A DNA stretch of 64,000 nucleotides from Rebecca billardiae RCC1528 (taxonomy: Eukaryota; Haptophyta), in assembly GCA_965240325.2 (NCBI GenBank), contig OZ251246.1, positions 930,001 through 994,000 of the forward strand. The letters run 5' to 3'. The position numbers were made by a program, and so were the translations under genes. The notes beneath the pieces are model-generated. The model did no database searches. It was not told the origin of the DNA and worked only from the letters and a program-made list of their open reading frames with translations. Below, piece after piece: positions 31,986 through 40,649 of the stretch. The stretch's first letter is position 1. Each line of letters begins with the position of its first letter.

Positions 31986-32486
31986 TCAGCAGGTCTCTGC
32001 GGGCTGAGAGGGCGGCGAGGATGTCGTCGAGGCGGCGCGATTGCTGCCGGGCGCGCTGAACAGGTGGCCCAGGCAGAACGTACCCAGCGTGTGCCCGCCG
32101 ACCACCGAGCTGAAGTAGCCGACGTTCAGAGTCATCACGACGAGCATGAGCGCGTAATCAGTGGTGAGCACCGCGAGGGACAGCGCCGCGCGGCGTGCGT
32201 TGTCGGCCGCGGGGAACGGGGCTCGCTTTAGGGGGAGCAGCGCCGACGTGGCGCCGCTGTGATGCGCCTGCAGCAGCGACCCCTCCAGCCGCACGCGCCA
32301 CGCTTTCAGCGCGACGTTGCCAAACGCAATCGCGACGAGCAGGAAGCACACGCCGACGTACTGCGCCATGCTGGCGGGAACGACCTGCCGAAAGAGCAGC
32401 ACCTCGGGCACCTTCGAGTGGAAGTACATCCCCATGCTGCCGCCGCCGTCGCCGTCCATCATCATGGACGGCGACGAGGCCATCAT
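31986..32486 (-). CDS. Ctr-family high-affinity copper transporter
   Basis: 166 residues, single exon, from ATG 32486. Ctr proteins form trimers that import Cu(I). The short extracellular N-terminus is Met-rich (MMASSPSMMMDGDGGGSMGM), as needed for copper capture. TM1 is AQYVGVCFLLVAIAFGNVAL, followed by a basic cytosolic loop. TM2 carries the essential M-x3-M motif (MLVVMTLNVGYF), and TM3 follows directly with the trimer-packing G-x3-G motif (VGGHTLGTF). The length is normal for the family. The C-terminus is Ser/Pro-rich and ends in a Cys (PAETC), as in several Ctr proteins where the terminal Cys binds copper. The Met-Asp coding stretch at 32447-32476 is itself a 13-bp-arm palindrome. Confidence 0.92.
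   Translation of the reverse strand: MMASSPSMMMDGDGGGSMGMYFHSKVPEVLLFRQVVPASMAQYVGVCFLLVAIAFGNVALKAWRVRLEGSLLQAHHSGATSALLPLKRAPFPAADNARRAALSLAVLTTDYALMLVVMTLNVGYFSSVVGGHTLGTFCLGHLFSAPGSNRAASTTSSPPSQPAETC
32447..32476. repeat. Short palindrome within the copper-binding N-terminus coding sequence
   Basis: CGTCGCCGTCCAT, four bases, then the exact reverse complement. Both arms encode part of the Met/Asp-rich N-terminus of the Ctr protein. Confidence 0.85.
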
Positions 32487-33003
32487 CGATTCCAATCCCG
32501 AGGGAGCAACCCAACCAAGCCGGCAGCTTGGGGAGCAAACCCTCAGGATCGGGCGATGGCGACCAATCTGACACGCACCACGCGCGCTGCGCAGGCTGAT
32601 GCGCGGCCCTCGCGGCGCGCACGCCCGCGCGCGCTGAGCGGATGGTACCGGGAGACATGGAAGATCATCCCCGTCCCTTCTCGCCCCGCACTCTCGCCTC
32701 TCTCCGCCGCGCAGGCCTGTTGCATTCCGCCCGGCCCGGCCCGGGCTGCGGCCGCGCCGTCTCGAGGCTGCGCGCGTGGCCCATCCAGGGCGAGTTTCGA
32801 GGCGCTCTCGAGCTTGGCACGTCGGGGCATATACATGGGCAACTGCTGCAAGCGCGCTCGCCTGTGCGCGCGGCGAGTCGCCGGCGCTGGGCGATCTACT
32901 GAAGGTGGTGCAGTGTCGCAACTCAGCTCGACAGCCGCCGCCATCCGCGTAGGGTTGCGTGCGCCCACTTACGGTCACGTCGGCGCGTCGAGATGCGCGC
33001 AGA
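32487..33003. other. Upstream region of the Ctr gene
   Basis: Carries one copy (32527-32555) of a 29-bp dispersed repeat whose inverted mate is at 34159-34187. No further gene seen. Confidence 0.5.
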
Positions 33004-33999
33004 TTACGGCCTATAGATGCTGCTACGATCATATATATATAGTAGGCGGCGTCGATCGCGAGCGTGCGTGCGGTAGCCTGAGCTGAGGCGCGGGCCGGTG
33101 CGCCGCGGCCGCCACTGCCGACTGCGCCGGGGCCCGGGCCCGACCGGACCGGAGTCAGAGGCGGCCGCAGTCCGCAGACCAGGAGCTGACGGCGGCAGTC
33201 GTCGACGTCGACGGCGACGGGGCGGGCGCTTGTGCGCGAGGCTCGTCGTGGCCTGCAGCTCACTTCGTGCCGACGTGCGTGAGGATCGACTGGCTGCAAG
33301 CCTTGCTACAGGTTTGGGCGACATGCGTGCCCAAGCGACGTGCCGCCGCCGCCGGCCGAGGCGAGGCGGCGGCTGCGTGCGCCTGCGCGCGCTGCTCGAG
33401 CGCATGCGCCTTGGCCGGGAAGCTCGCGCCCATGCCTTAGAAGGCTGCGGCGATCGCGGCGAGATCCGGGCGCGCTCGGCGCGCAGAGCAGGCGCAGCTT
33501 GGCCGACCATCTTGCCGTGCGCGAGCAGGTGCTGCGCAACGGTGAGCACGTCGTCGGCGGTCATCCATGGCATCTGCGACAGCCACGGGCGACCGGAGGC
33601 ATGCCGCGCCGCACGCTGAGCTTTGTTCAGCTGCCTGCGGTGCGTCTGGGCTTTGAGCAGCAGGTAGTGAGTCGGCGCCGTCAGTTCAGCGGCGCAGATG
33701 CGCACGCCTTTCAGGTTCCGGCCGTCCACAAAGCACGCGGGGCTGGAGAAGACGTGCGGGAACCAGCGCGGGGCGAAGATGGCAAAGAGCAGGCGGTCAT
33801 GCGCCTGCGCCTGCCACGCGCACGGCAGTGCGGCCGCATTGTCCGACGTGAGCGCGAGCGCGTACACGTCGAGGTCGCCGGCCGATATGACGAGCACAGC
33901 GTCCCAATGCTCAGGGTCGCCGTTTTCGAGGAGGAGGTCGATCTGGGGCAGAGATGGCAGCGCGGCGCTCGCCTGGCCCTCGTCAGGCTGCGCGCTCAT
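33004..33999 (-). CDS. Hypothetical protein, unrecognised
   Basis: An uninterrupted frame of 331 codons from ATG 33999. Residues ~15-155 have protein-like composition (DAVLVISAGDLDVYALALTS, LLFAIFAPRWFPHVF, GVRICAAELTAPTHYLLL, WMTADDVLTVAQHLLAHGK). The C-terminal half is Arg/Ser/Pro-rich and looks non-coding, so the real gene probably ends or splices near 33500. It is surrounded by short inverted repeats and may belong to a mobile element. No family recognised. Confidence 0.35.
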   Translation of the reverse strand: MSAQPDEGQASAALPSLPQIDLLLENGDPEHWDAVLVISAGDLDVYALALTSDNAAALPCAWQAQAHDRLLFAIFAPRWFPHVFSSPACFVDGRNLKGVRICAAELTAPTHYLLLKAQTHRRQLNKAQRAARHASGRPWLSQMPWMTADDVLTVAQHLLAHGKMVGQAAPALRAERARISPRSPQPSKAWARASRPRRMRSSSARRRTQPPPRLGRRRRHVAWARMSPKPVARLAASRSSRTSARSELQATTSLAHKRPPRRRRRRRLPPSAPGLRTAAASDSGPVGPGPRRSRQWRPRRTGPRLSSGYRTHARDRRRLLYIYDRSSIYRP

Positions 34000-34114
34000 C
34001 CGCGCGGCAGCTTCGCGCAGCGTACCTCCCGCCGTCAGCGCCGCAGGGCAGCGGCGGCCACACGCCGCCGAGCCGGAGGCTGGTGCCAACGGACTCGCTG
34101 AGTGCGTTGGCTGT

Positions 34115-34155
34115 CGACTGCGCCGTGACTCCCAGTGGGAGTCACGGCGCAGTCG
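34115..34155. repeat. Perfect 41-bp palindrome (20-bp arms, 1-bp centre)
   Basis: The left arm begins CGACTGCGCCGTGACTCC and the right arm is its exact complement after a single G. It sits just before the 29-bp dispersed repeat and the TIR element. Confidence 0.95.
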
Positions 34156-34158
34156 GCT

Positions 34159-34187
34159 CGCCCGATCCTGAGGGTTTGCTCCCCAAG
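34159..34187 (+). repeat. 29-bp dispersed repeat, inverted copy at 32527-32555
   Basis: CGCCCGATCCTGAGGGTTTG continues to CCAAG. The exact reverse complement occurs 1.6 kb upstream in the Ctr upstream region. It may mark ends of a mobile element. Confidence 0.85.
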
Positions 34188-34230
34188 CCGGCAGGCAACT
34201 TGGAGCTGTGGCAAGGGCGGTACAGGTCGA

Positions 34231-34882
34231 TGAGGGCAGAATGAGACAGAGGGCACTTTGAGACAAAGGTGGCGGCCCAGTGGCGGTCCACTGGCGCCCA
34301 CTGGGCGTGGTACATGGCGCCCGCCTCGCACGCGCTACAGCGCCCGGTGAGGTGGACGCAAGTCTGTCGAGACGCGTCACATGTGTGCCCAAGGTGCATG
34401 CCTGGCACCTCCGCTCGTTTGCAGGCCGCTCCGCTGCCCATGCCTGGCCTGCACGCACCAAACGTAGCCGCCGAACGTGCCCCGCCACTGTGAGACGGCC
34501 GCGAACCGCGATGCACGGTGCCCTTCAGTGACGTGAGCAAGGTAGTCTACTACTGCAAGGGAACGCCAACCTGACGGCTGGCCATGCCATGGGAGGTAGT
34601 AGGGACGTCAGACACGCGCCAAGAGCCCATGGGAAGCTTGCTCTCCCCATTTGGTGAGCTCGTCGGGCGTGCGCACGCGGTTTGTCTCAAAGTGCCCTCA
34701 CCCCCCCAAAGTGAGACAAACTTGATGGTGCTCGTGCTCCTCAACGGCATGGAGTTAGCCCACGAGACTCGCAGCTTGAACTCTTCGTCTGATGCCCTCC
34801 ACGACGACGTGCGCGAAGGGCGTGAGCGCCATCGTGCTGGAGCGCAAAACACGATCCGGGATTTTGTCTCATTCTGCCCTCA
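34231..34882. mobile_element. Small non-autonomous element with 18-bp terminal inverted repeats
   Basis: TGAGGGCAGAATGAGACA at 34231-34248 is matched by its exact reverse complement at 34865-34882. Imperfect similarity extends outward (ACAGGT on both sides, inverted). Subterminal TTTGTCTCA/TGAGACAAA motifs recur at about 34256-34267 and 34680-34721. Length is 652 bp. No transposase frame is visible, so it resembles a MITE. Its right end abuts foldback element 2, seven bases away. Confidence 0.65.
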
Positions 34883-34889
34883 CCCACCT

Positions 34890-35302
34890 GTAAGGGCTGT
34901 CAACTCCCAGTGGCGGCAGCGCCAGAGGTTGGCTCCCGCTTCGCTGCTGCGCGGCCTCGCTCCAGCGACTAACTCTCGTGGGCGCCCGCCCCGGGGGGCG
35001 AGTGGGGCGCGCACGGCGCGAGCTCCTGCGGCCGTGTACGCGCGCGCGGAGGCGGCGCGCGCGGCTGGGCAGGTGCTAGGGAGTGCATGTCGCCCTCCCA
35101 CGCCGCGCGCCTTGCTCGCCGCCGCTTTCGCCGCGCCTCAGGCCAGCGCGCACGCGTGCGCCGCCTCCAGAGCCAGCCTCGGGCCCGCGGCAGCCGGCCG
35201 CGCGCGTGTGGTGCGCGGTCTGGTCGGCGCGAGTCGGTCGGGGCCATCGGGCGAGGTTCGCATACTATAGACGCGCGCTCTGCCGCCGCGCGCCGCCGCG
35301 CA
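34890..35302 (+). repeat. Left arm of foldback element 2
   Basis: Reverse complement of 35590-36001 with about one length difference. Confidence 0.9.
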
Positions 35303-35589
35303 CGGTTGTCATGGGTCGACACGCAAGCATCTTAGGTCTGACACGAACTGCAGCACGAATGCGAAAATGCTCATGTTTGGACGCTCATGGAGACGTTGAA
35401 GAGCACAACAGACGAGCGCAGGCGATGGAGAGCGGGGCAATGCACTCATTGGACGCCGTACACGCACCCGATGCGGCCGCCTATCACGCGCATGGGCGCT
35501 CACTGTCGCGTGTTCGAGCTCATTTCTGCTTGTCGTACATTCATCGATCAGCTTCCTTCAACAGCTTCACGGGATGGTACAGGTCCCAT

Positions 35590-36001
35590 GCGCGGCGGCG
35601 CGCGGCGGCAGAGCGCGCGTCTATAGTATGCGAACCTCGCCCGATGGCCCCGACCGACTCGCGCCGACCAGACCGCGCACCACACGCGCGCGGCCGGCTG
35701 CCGCGGGCCCGAGGCTGGCTCTGGAGGCGGCGCACGCGTGCGCGCTGGCCTGAGGCGCGGCGAAAGCGGCGGCGAGCAAGGCGCGCGGCGTGGGAGGGCG
35801 ACATGCACTCCCTAGCACCTGCCCAGCCGCGCGCGCCGCCTCCGCGCGCGCGTACACGGCCGCAGGAGCTCGCGCCGTGCGCGCCCCACTCGCCCCCCGG
35901 GGCGGGCGCCCACGAGAGTTAGTCGCTGGAGCGAGGCCGCGCAGCAGCGAAGCGGGAGCCAACCTCTGGCGCTGCCGCCACTGGGAGTTGACAGCCCTTA
36001 C
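35590..36001 (-). repeat. Right arm of foldback element 2
   Basis: Mirrors 34890-35302 and lies in the promoter side of the Rieske oxygenase gene. Confidence 0.9.
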
Positions 36002-36126
36002 CGCCTTGGCTGTGGGGCCGGACCAGCGGTGGTCCGGATTTGAGATGATTCGAAGTCTCGCGCCCGCCCGCCGCTCGGGAGCCGCTCGGCCGCGCGAAGC
36101 TGACGATCGCCATCTCGAGCGGCAAG

Positions 36127-38270
36127 ATGGTGCCACGCGCGACCGTGGGCGTGGTGCTGCTCGCGGTGCTCGCGCCGACCGGCGTGGTCGCGCTCGGCCG
36201 CACCGCGTCCATCGCACGCGCGCGCGCGCGCGCGCCGCTCGCCAGGCGCGCGTCCGCCGCGCGCGGCCCGGCGTGGCACGTGCGCGCGTCGAGCGCGCCG
36301 CCGGCCGAGGCGCCGAGCGCGGCGGCCGCGCCGACGCGGCCGCCCAAGGGCCACGGCGTGTGGCTGCCGGTGGGCTCGATCAGCTCGCTCAGCGGCCTCG
36401 GCCCCGTCCGCGTCGAGATCGCGCAGCGCACGCTCGCCGTCTGGGAGCACGCGGGCGAATGGTCGGTGGTGTCGGACGCGTGTCCGCACCGGCTGGCGCC
36501 GCTCTCGCAGGGCCACGTGGACGCGGCGACGGGGTGCCTCGAGTGCCCGTACCACGGCTGGCAGTTCGACGCCTCGGGCGGGTGCACGCGCGTGCCGCAG
36601 GCCGAGGACGGCCTCAAGGGCGGCGTCGCCGTCACCTCGTACCCGGCGAGGCCGCTCGGTGACATTCTGTGGGCCTTCTTTGAGGGCGTGGGCGGCTCTG
36701 CGGCGCTGCCGATGGCGGAGGGCACGCCCGAGGCGCTGTTCCCCGCGCTGCGCGAGGCGCCGCCCACGCTCGTGCGCGACGTCCCGTACTCCTTCGACTT
36801 CCTCGTCGAGAACTTCATGGACCCGGCTCACATTCCGTTTGCCCACCACGGGCTGCAGGGGCTGCGCACGGACGGCTCGCCCATCCCGATGCGGCTCGTC
36901 TCCGAGAACGCGAGCACGGTCGAGCTGGGCTTCGACGACGTGGTGCGCGGCAAGGCGCGGCAGGGGGTCGTCTCGTTCCGCGCGCCGTGCTACTACCACT
37001 TCCGCACCTTCTCCGAGGTGAAGGGCTGGGAGTTTGGGCTGATCATCCTGACGGTGCCCGTGCGGGTGGGCGCACCGCACGCGCCGGCACGCGCACAGCA
37101 CGCGCACCGCACGCGCACCGCACGCGCACAGCACGCGCAGACACGAGCGGGCGCGCGGGCGCGCGGGCGCGCTGCTGCGCGCCATGCGGGCGGGCGCGTG
37201 GGGCGCGGGAGAGGGTGGAGAGGGGTAGGGGTAGGGGTAGGGGTAGGGTTAGGGGGGCTCGGCGCGCACTCGGCACCCCCACCGTCGCGAGCACCTCGCT
37301 GCCGGGCCCAGCGAGCGCGCGGCTCAGCCGACTCTGCGCTCCGTCCGCCCTCTGGCGCGCGGCTCACTGCCGCCGCCCGCTGCGTGCCGTGCGCGCGCGT
37401 GCTGGCGCGCGACCCCGCCCGCCCGCCACGCGCGCGCGTGTGCGTCTGGGACGCCCCCGCGCGCGCAGCCGGGCCACTCTCGCATCCTGATCACCTCGGA
37501 CAGGCAGCGCTTCCCCAGCTGGCTGCCCACCTGGTTCCTGCACGCGCTGAGCAACCGCTTTGTGGACACGGACGTCTGGCTGCACGACGCGGAGCGCTGG
37601 GCGCGCGGCACCGCGGCGCAGAGCGCGCTCGGCCGCAACGGTGCGCGCGCGCTGTGGCCTCGACGCGTGCGCGCGCGCGTGCGTGCATGCCGCTGCTGCT
37701 GCGGCGGCGGCGGCGGCGGCGGCTGCGCGCGCGCTCTGCGCGCGACTGCGCCGCACTCCAGAGACTCAGAGCCCGTGCGCACCCGTCCGCGCCCCCCTCG
37801 CCGCGCGCCGCGCCGCAGCCAAGCCCGCTCCCCGGCAGACTGCGGAGGCGGGCGCGGGCAGCGCGGGCCTGCGCAACCTGCCGTACGCGCTCCCCACTAG
37901 CAGCGACATGGGCGCCATGCAGTTCCGCAGCTGGTGGGCCCGGTACGGCCTGGCCAACGCCGGCGACGGTTTTGGCCCCGCGCCCGGCGCCGAGCTCCGC
38001 TGGGTGCCGCGCACCGAGCAGCTCGACCGTTACGCGTACCACGTGCACTCGTGCGCGCCGTGCCGCGCGGCGCTCAGCCGCGCGCGCGCGCTGCGGCAGT
38101 GGGCACCCGCCGTCGCGCTCGTGCCCGTCGCGCTCGGCGCGCCGCTGCCGCTGCGCGTGGCCGGGCTGCTGCTCGCCCTCGCGCTGCGCGCCGGCGCCGG
38201 CTGGGCGGAGCGAATGATCGCGGGCGCGCCCGACGCGCACGAGCTCGGCCTGCGCGCGATCGAGGACTAG
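36127..38270 (+). CDS. Rieske non-heme oxygenase of the PAO/TIC55/PTC52 family
   Basis: Three exons by phase: 36127-37059, 37469-37640 and 37762-38270, giving 537 residues. Plastid PAO-family enzymes are ferredoxin-dependent oxygenases, for example opening the pheophorbide a ring in chlorophyll breakdown. A hydrophobic N-terminus (VGVVLLAVLAPTGVVALG) followed by an Arg/Ala-rich stretch suggests a signal-plus-transit presequence. The Rieske [2Fe-2S] site is CPHRLAPLSQGHV...CLECPYHGWQFD (CxH-x17-CxxH class). The mononuclear iron ligands lie in ENFMDPAHIPFAHHGLQG. The C-terminal family hallmark CxxC is present (YHVHSCAPCRAAL), followed by two membrane segments (AVALVPVALGAPL, VAGLLLALALRAG). The start of exon 3 is the least certain boundary: 37762 is the phase-compatible CAG acceptor, while 37839 would be out of phase. 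PAO itself versus PTC52 or TIC55 cannot be separated by eye. Confidence 0.85.
37221..37257 (+). repeat. (GGGGTA)n / TTAGGG-like tract in a PAO-like gene intron
   Basis: Five to six AGGGGT/TAGGGG hexamers ending GGTTAGGGGGG within intron 37060-37468. It resembles a degenerate telomeric repeat. Confidence 0.85.
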
Positions 38271-39463
38271 CACTGGGCAGCTGTGCCGTGTGCGTCTTGA
38301 TCTAGTCGTGCCCACCGGCCCGCGGCTCGTCGCGCGCGCGGCGCGCTTACTCGATCGTCGGTCGTCGACGTAATTGTCGTCGTAGTGATGTCTGAATGCC
38401 GCGTCAGCTCAGATGCCGCACTCGAGTGCCCAATCGCAGTCGGGCACCCCGTCACTAGGCTCCGACAGACCGACTGCCGTCATGCCGGGCCGCGAATCCG
38501 GGATAGTCGCGGCGGTGATTCTCTCCGCGGCAGCGCCCGCAGCCCCGCACTCACTGCTATAAGTGCTAGCCGTGCCAGTGCGGTGAGTGCCGGCCCCGGA
38601 TCATCATCATCGTAGTCATCAATATATCGTCGTCATCAGCCATCAGAGCCATCAGAGCAGGTATATATATATATATGTCTAGCCGTCCTCGGAGCGCCTG
38701 GCGCCATCCAGATGCAGCGAGGAGGCGAGGCACACGCCGGGCAGGGCGGAGCCACGCGGCGAGAGACCAGACTCTATACATTGTATGGGATTTTTGTTCC
38801 TCGAAACAAAGTGCGAGCGGCAGCCAGCGCTCGGGCCGAGCGCGCGGCAGGACTGGCCGCTCAACGCCGACAGACGCGCGGTGTGAGATGGATCCCAGCT
38901 TGGACGACGCAGCTCGAGAGCCGCCAAGCCGCACGACAGCGAGGCACGAAGGACATCGCGCACAGGGCGCCTCGAAGCTGCGGGCCGCCGGAAACAGCTG
39001 CAGCCATCAGGACAGTGGGCACTTCCGACGGGTGCTCGCTGCGAGTGAGCGGGAGGCATGCAGCAGCGACGGTAACGGTTGGCTCGGCGCCTGATGAAAA
39101 ACCCAGTTCACGAATTGGCCGTCCTGACCGCCATGCCAACCATGCCTAGTTAGCCTATGGCCCAGGAGCAGCGCAGTGAGTAGGTCGTTCTAGGCCGCCG
39201 TGCGTGCACACAGAGCACGGGCTCGAAAGTCCCTTGTGGCACGAGAAGAGGGTGGCCAAGATGGCAGCCGGACTTGAGCTCGACCGCCTGGCTCAGGCTG
39301 AATGGCAGGCAGGTGTTGATACGGCGCATTGCGCTCCCACCGTCCTCTTAGACAATCAGTTATATTGTGCCAATAACCCCACATATAGACTCTCGCGTCG
39401 TCGCGACAGTGAGAAAGTAGACTGAAAGACAGAGAGCTAGACGAGCAGATCGAGAGACAGTCT

Positions 39464-39494
<31 letters not shown>

Positions 39495-40649
39495 TCGAGC
39501 TAGAGAGAGAGAATACGGCTATGACGATGCGGGTTTAGTTCATGCTGGCTGAGCCGAGCCGCATGCTGCGAGCCATCAGTCAGCCCCGCGATGATCATGC
39601 TGCCGCGCATCGCCGTCGGCAAAGCAGGTATCCTAATCCGGCGGATGAGTCGTTATAGATATAGCAGAGTAGCGGTTGTCACGCCGGGACGGACGGACCG
39701 CCACGGACTGACTAGATACATTATATAATAAACTGCTATACTGCTACTACCGCGTCGCGCGCGCGATTATCCGGATCATTATATATATATATATATATAC
39801 ATATATAATATAATATAATATAACGATGTGGCAGCAACGAACAAGCGTCAGGCAATCAGAGTGCAGCAGACACATAGAATGCGTCCGCGCCTTCCGTCCA
39901 GACGGTCCAGGTCAGACAGTGGCACAGTGCGCCACCCGCAGCCCTGCCCCCCTACGGGAGCGGGGCCGGGATGGAGCACCGCCTCTGCCTGGGGCACGCG
40001 GCGGCGACGGCAGATGCCGCCGCGGCCGAGCGCCTTCCGGAGCTGAACTTGGATGAGGGTGAGGTGGTAGTCGATGTCGCCGCCCGCCGACCTAGCGGCG
40101 AGTAGCTCCGGCAAGCGGCAGCCGCGGCTGTCGCCCCCGTGCGCCCGCGTGGGCGCCTGGATCAAGGCCATCAGAGGTCGAAGTACGCGTCGCCGCGCGC
40201 CGGCCATATATATATATGCTCCATATATATTAGTTACGTGACGACCTAGACGAGCGGCGGAATAAAATAATCAAAGCAGGTGCGCAGACAACAAGCACCG
40301 CCGCGCCGGTCGTCTGGCCGCTTCGATCGAATAACGAGTGCTGCGCATCACATCACTACCGGCGGGCCCACCGAGGTGTGACATAGCAGCGATCAGATGC
40401 GCCCCATATGGTCAGCAATATGAGCTGTCTCGAAAGTATAGATACGATATAGTCCTATCGTAGCGTGCAGCACCCCCGGAGCCGGGGGAGCGTGCCCCCC
40501 CCCCCCCCCCCCCCGTGCACACGTGAGCCATGCCAGCACGCACGCAGTCGCAAGCCGGATAAGCATCTTGGCCCTGCTGGCCGTGCAGGCAGCGCGTGCC
40601 GAGCCAAAGCAAGACACTAGACAGTGATGGGGGCTCCAGCAACAGGCTC
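38271..40649. other. Gene-poor interval of about 2.4 kb rich in simple repeats
   Basis: Contains (TA)n at 38661-38676, a (GA)n tract around 39466-39495, (AT)n near 39780-39800 and a run of 20 C at 40495-40514. A 119-codon minus-strand frame at 39848-40207 was considered and not called. The last part lies downstream of the RTX-like gene. Confidence 0.55.
40495..40514. repeat. Homopolymer run of 20 C
   Basis: An uninterrupted poly-C (poly-G on the sense strand of the RTX-like gene), located in its probable 3' UTR. Length may be affected by sequencing error. Confidence 0.9.

Larger units (their letters stand above)
34890..36001. mobile_element. Foldback element 2 (two ~412-bp inverted arms, 287-bp centre)
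   Basis: Arms 34890-35302 and 35590-36001 are near-identical reverse complements. The GTAAGGGCTGTCAACTCCC end is mirrored at 36001, and the inner edge ends GCCGCCGCGCA. The architecture matches foldback element 1 (about 400-bp arms, about 300-bp centre). The arms of the two elements share diverged but collinear stretches, such as GCCCTCC...CGCGCG...CTCG...CGCGCCT followed by CAGCGCGCACGCG. The centres are unrelated. No coding capacity recognised. It ends about 125 bp upstream of the Rieske oxygenase start. Confidence 0.85.

Noticed and set aside
37839-37841. CAG acceptor at 37838 as the start of the last PAO-like exon
   Set aside because: It is out of phase with the donor at 37640. The acceptor at 37761 restores phase and gives a 537-residue protein, so that model was preferred.
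39848-40207. 119-codon minus-strand frame with an ordered-looking middle (PELLAARSAGGDIDYHLTLI)
   Set aside because: Short, Arg-rich ends, no recognised motif, surrounded by simple repeats. Not enough to call a gene.
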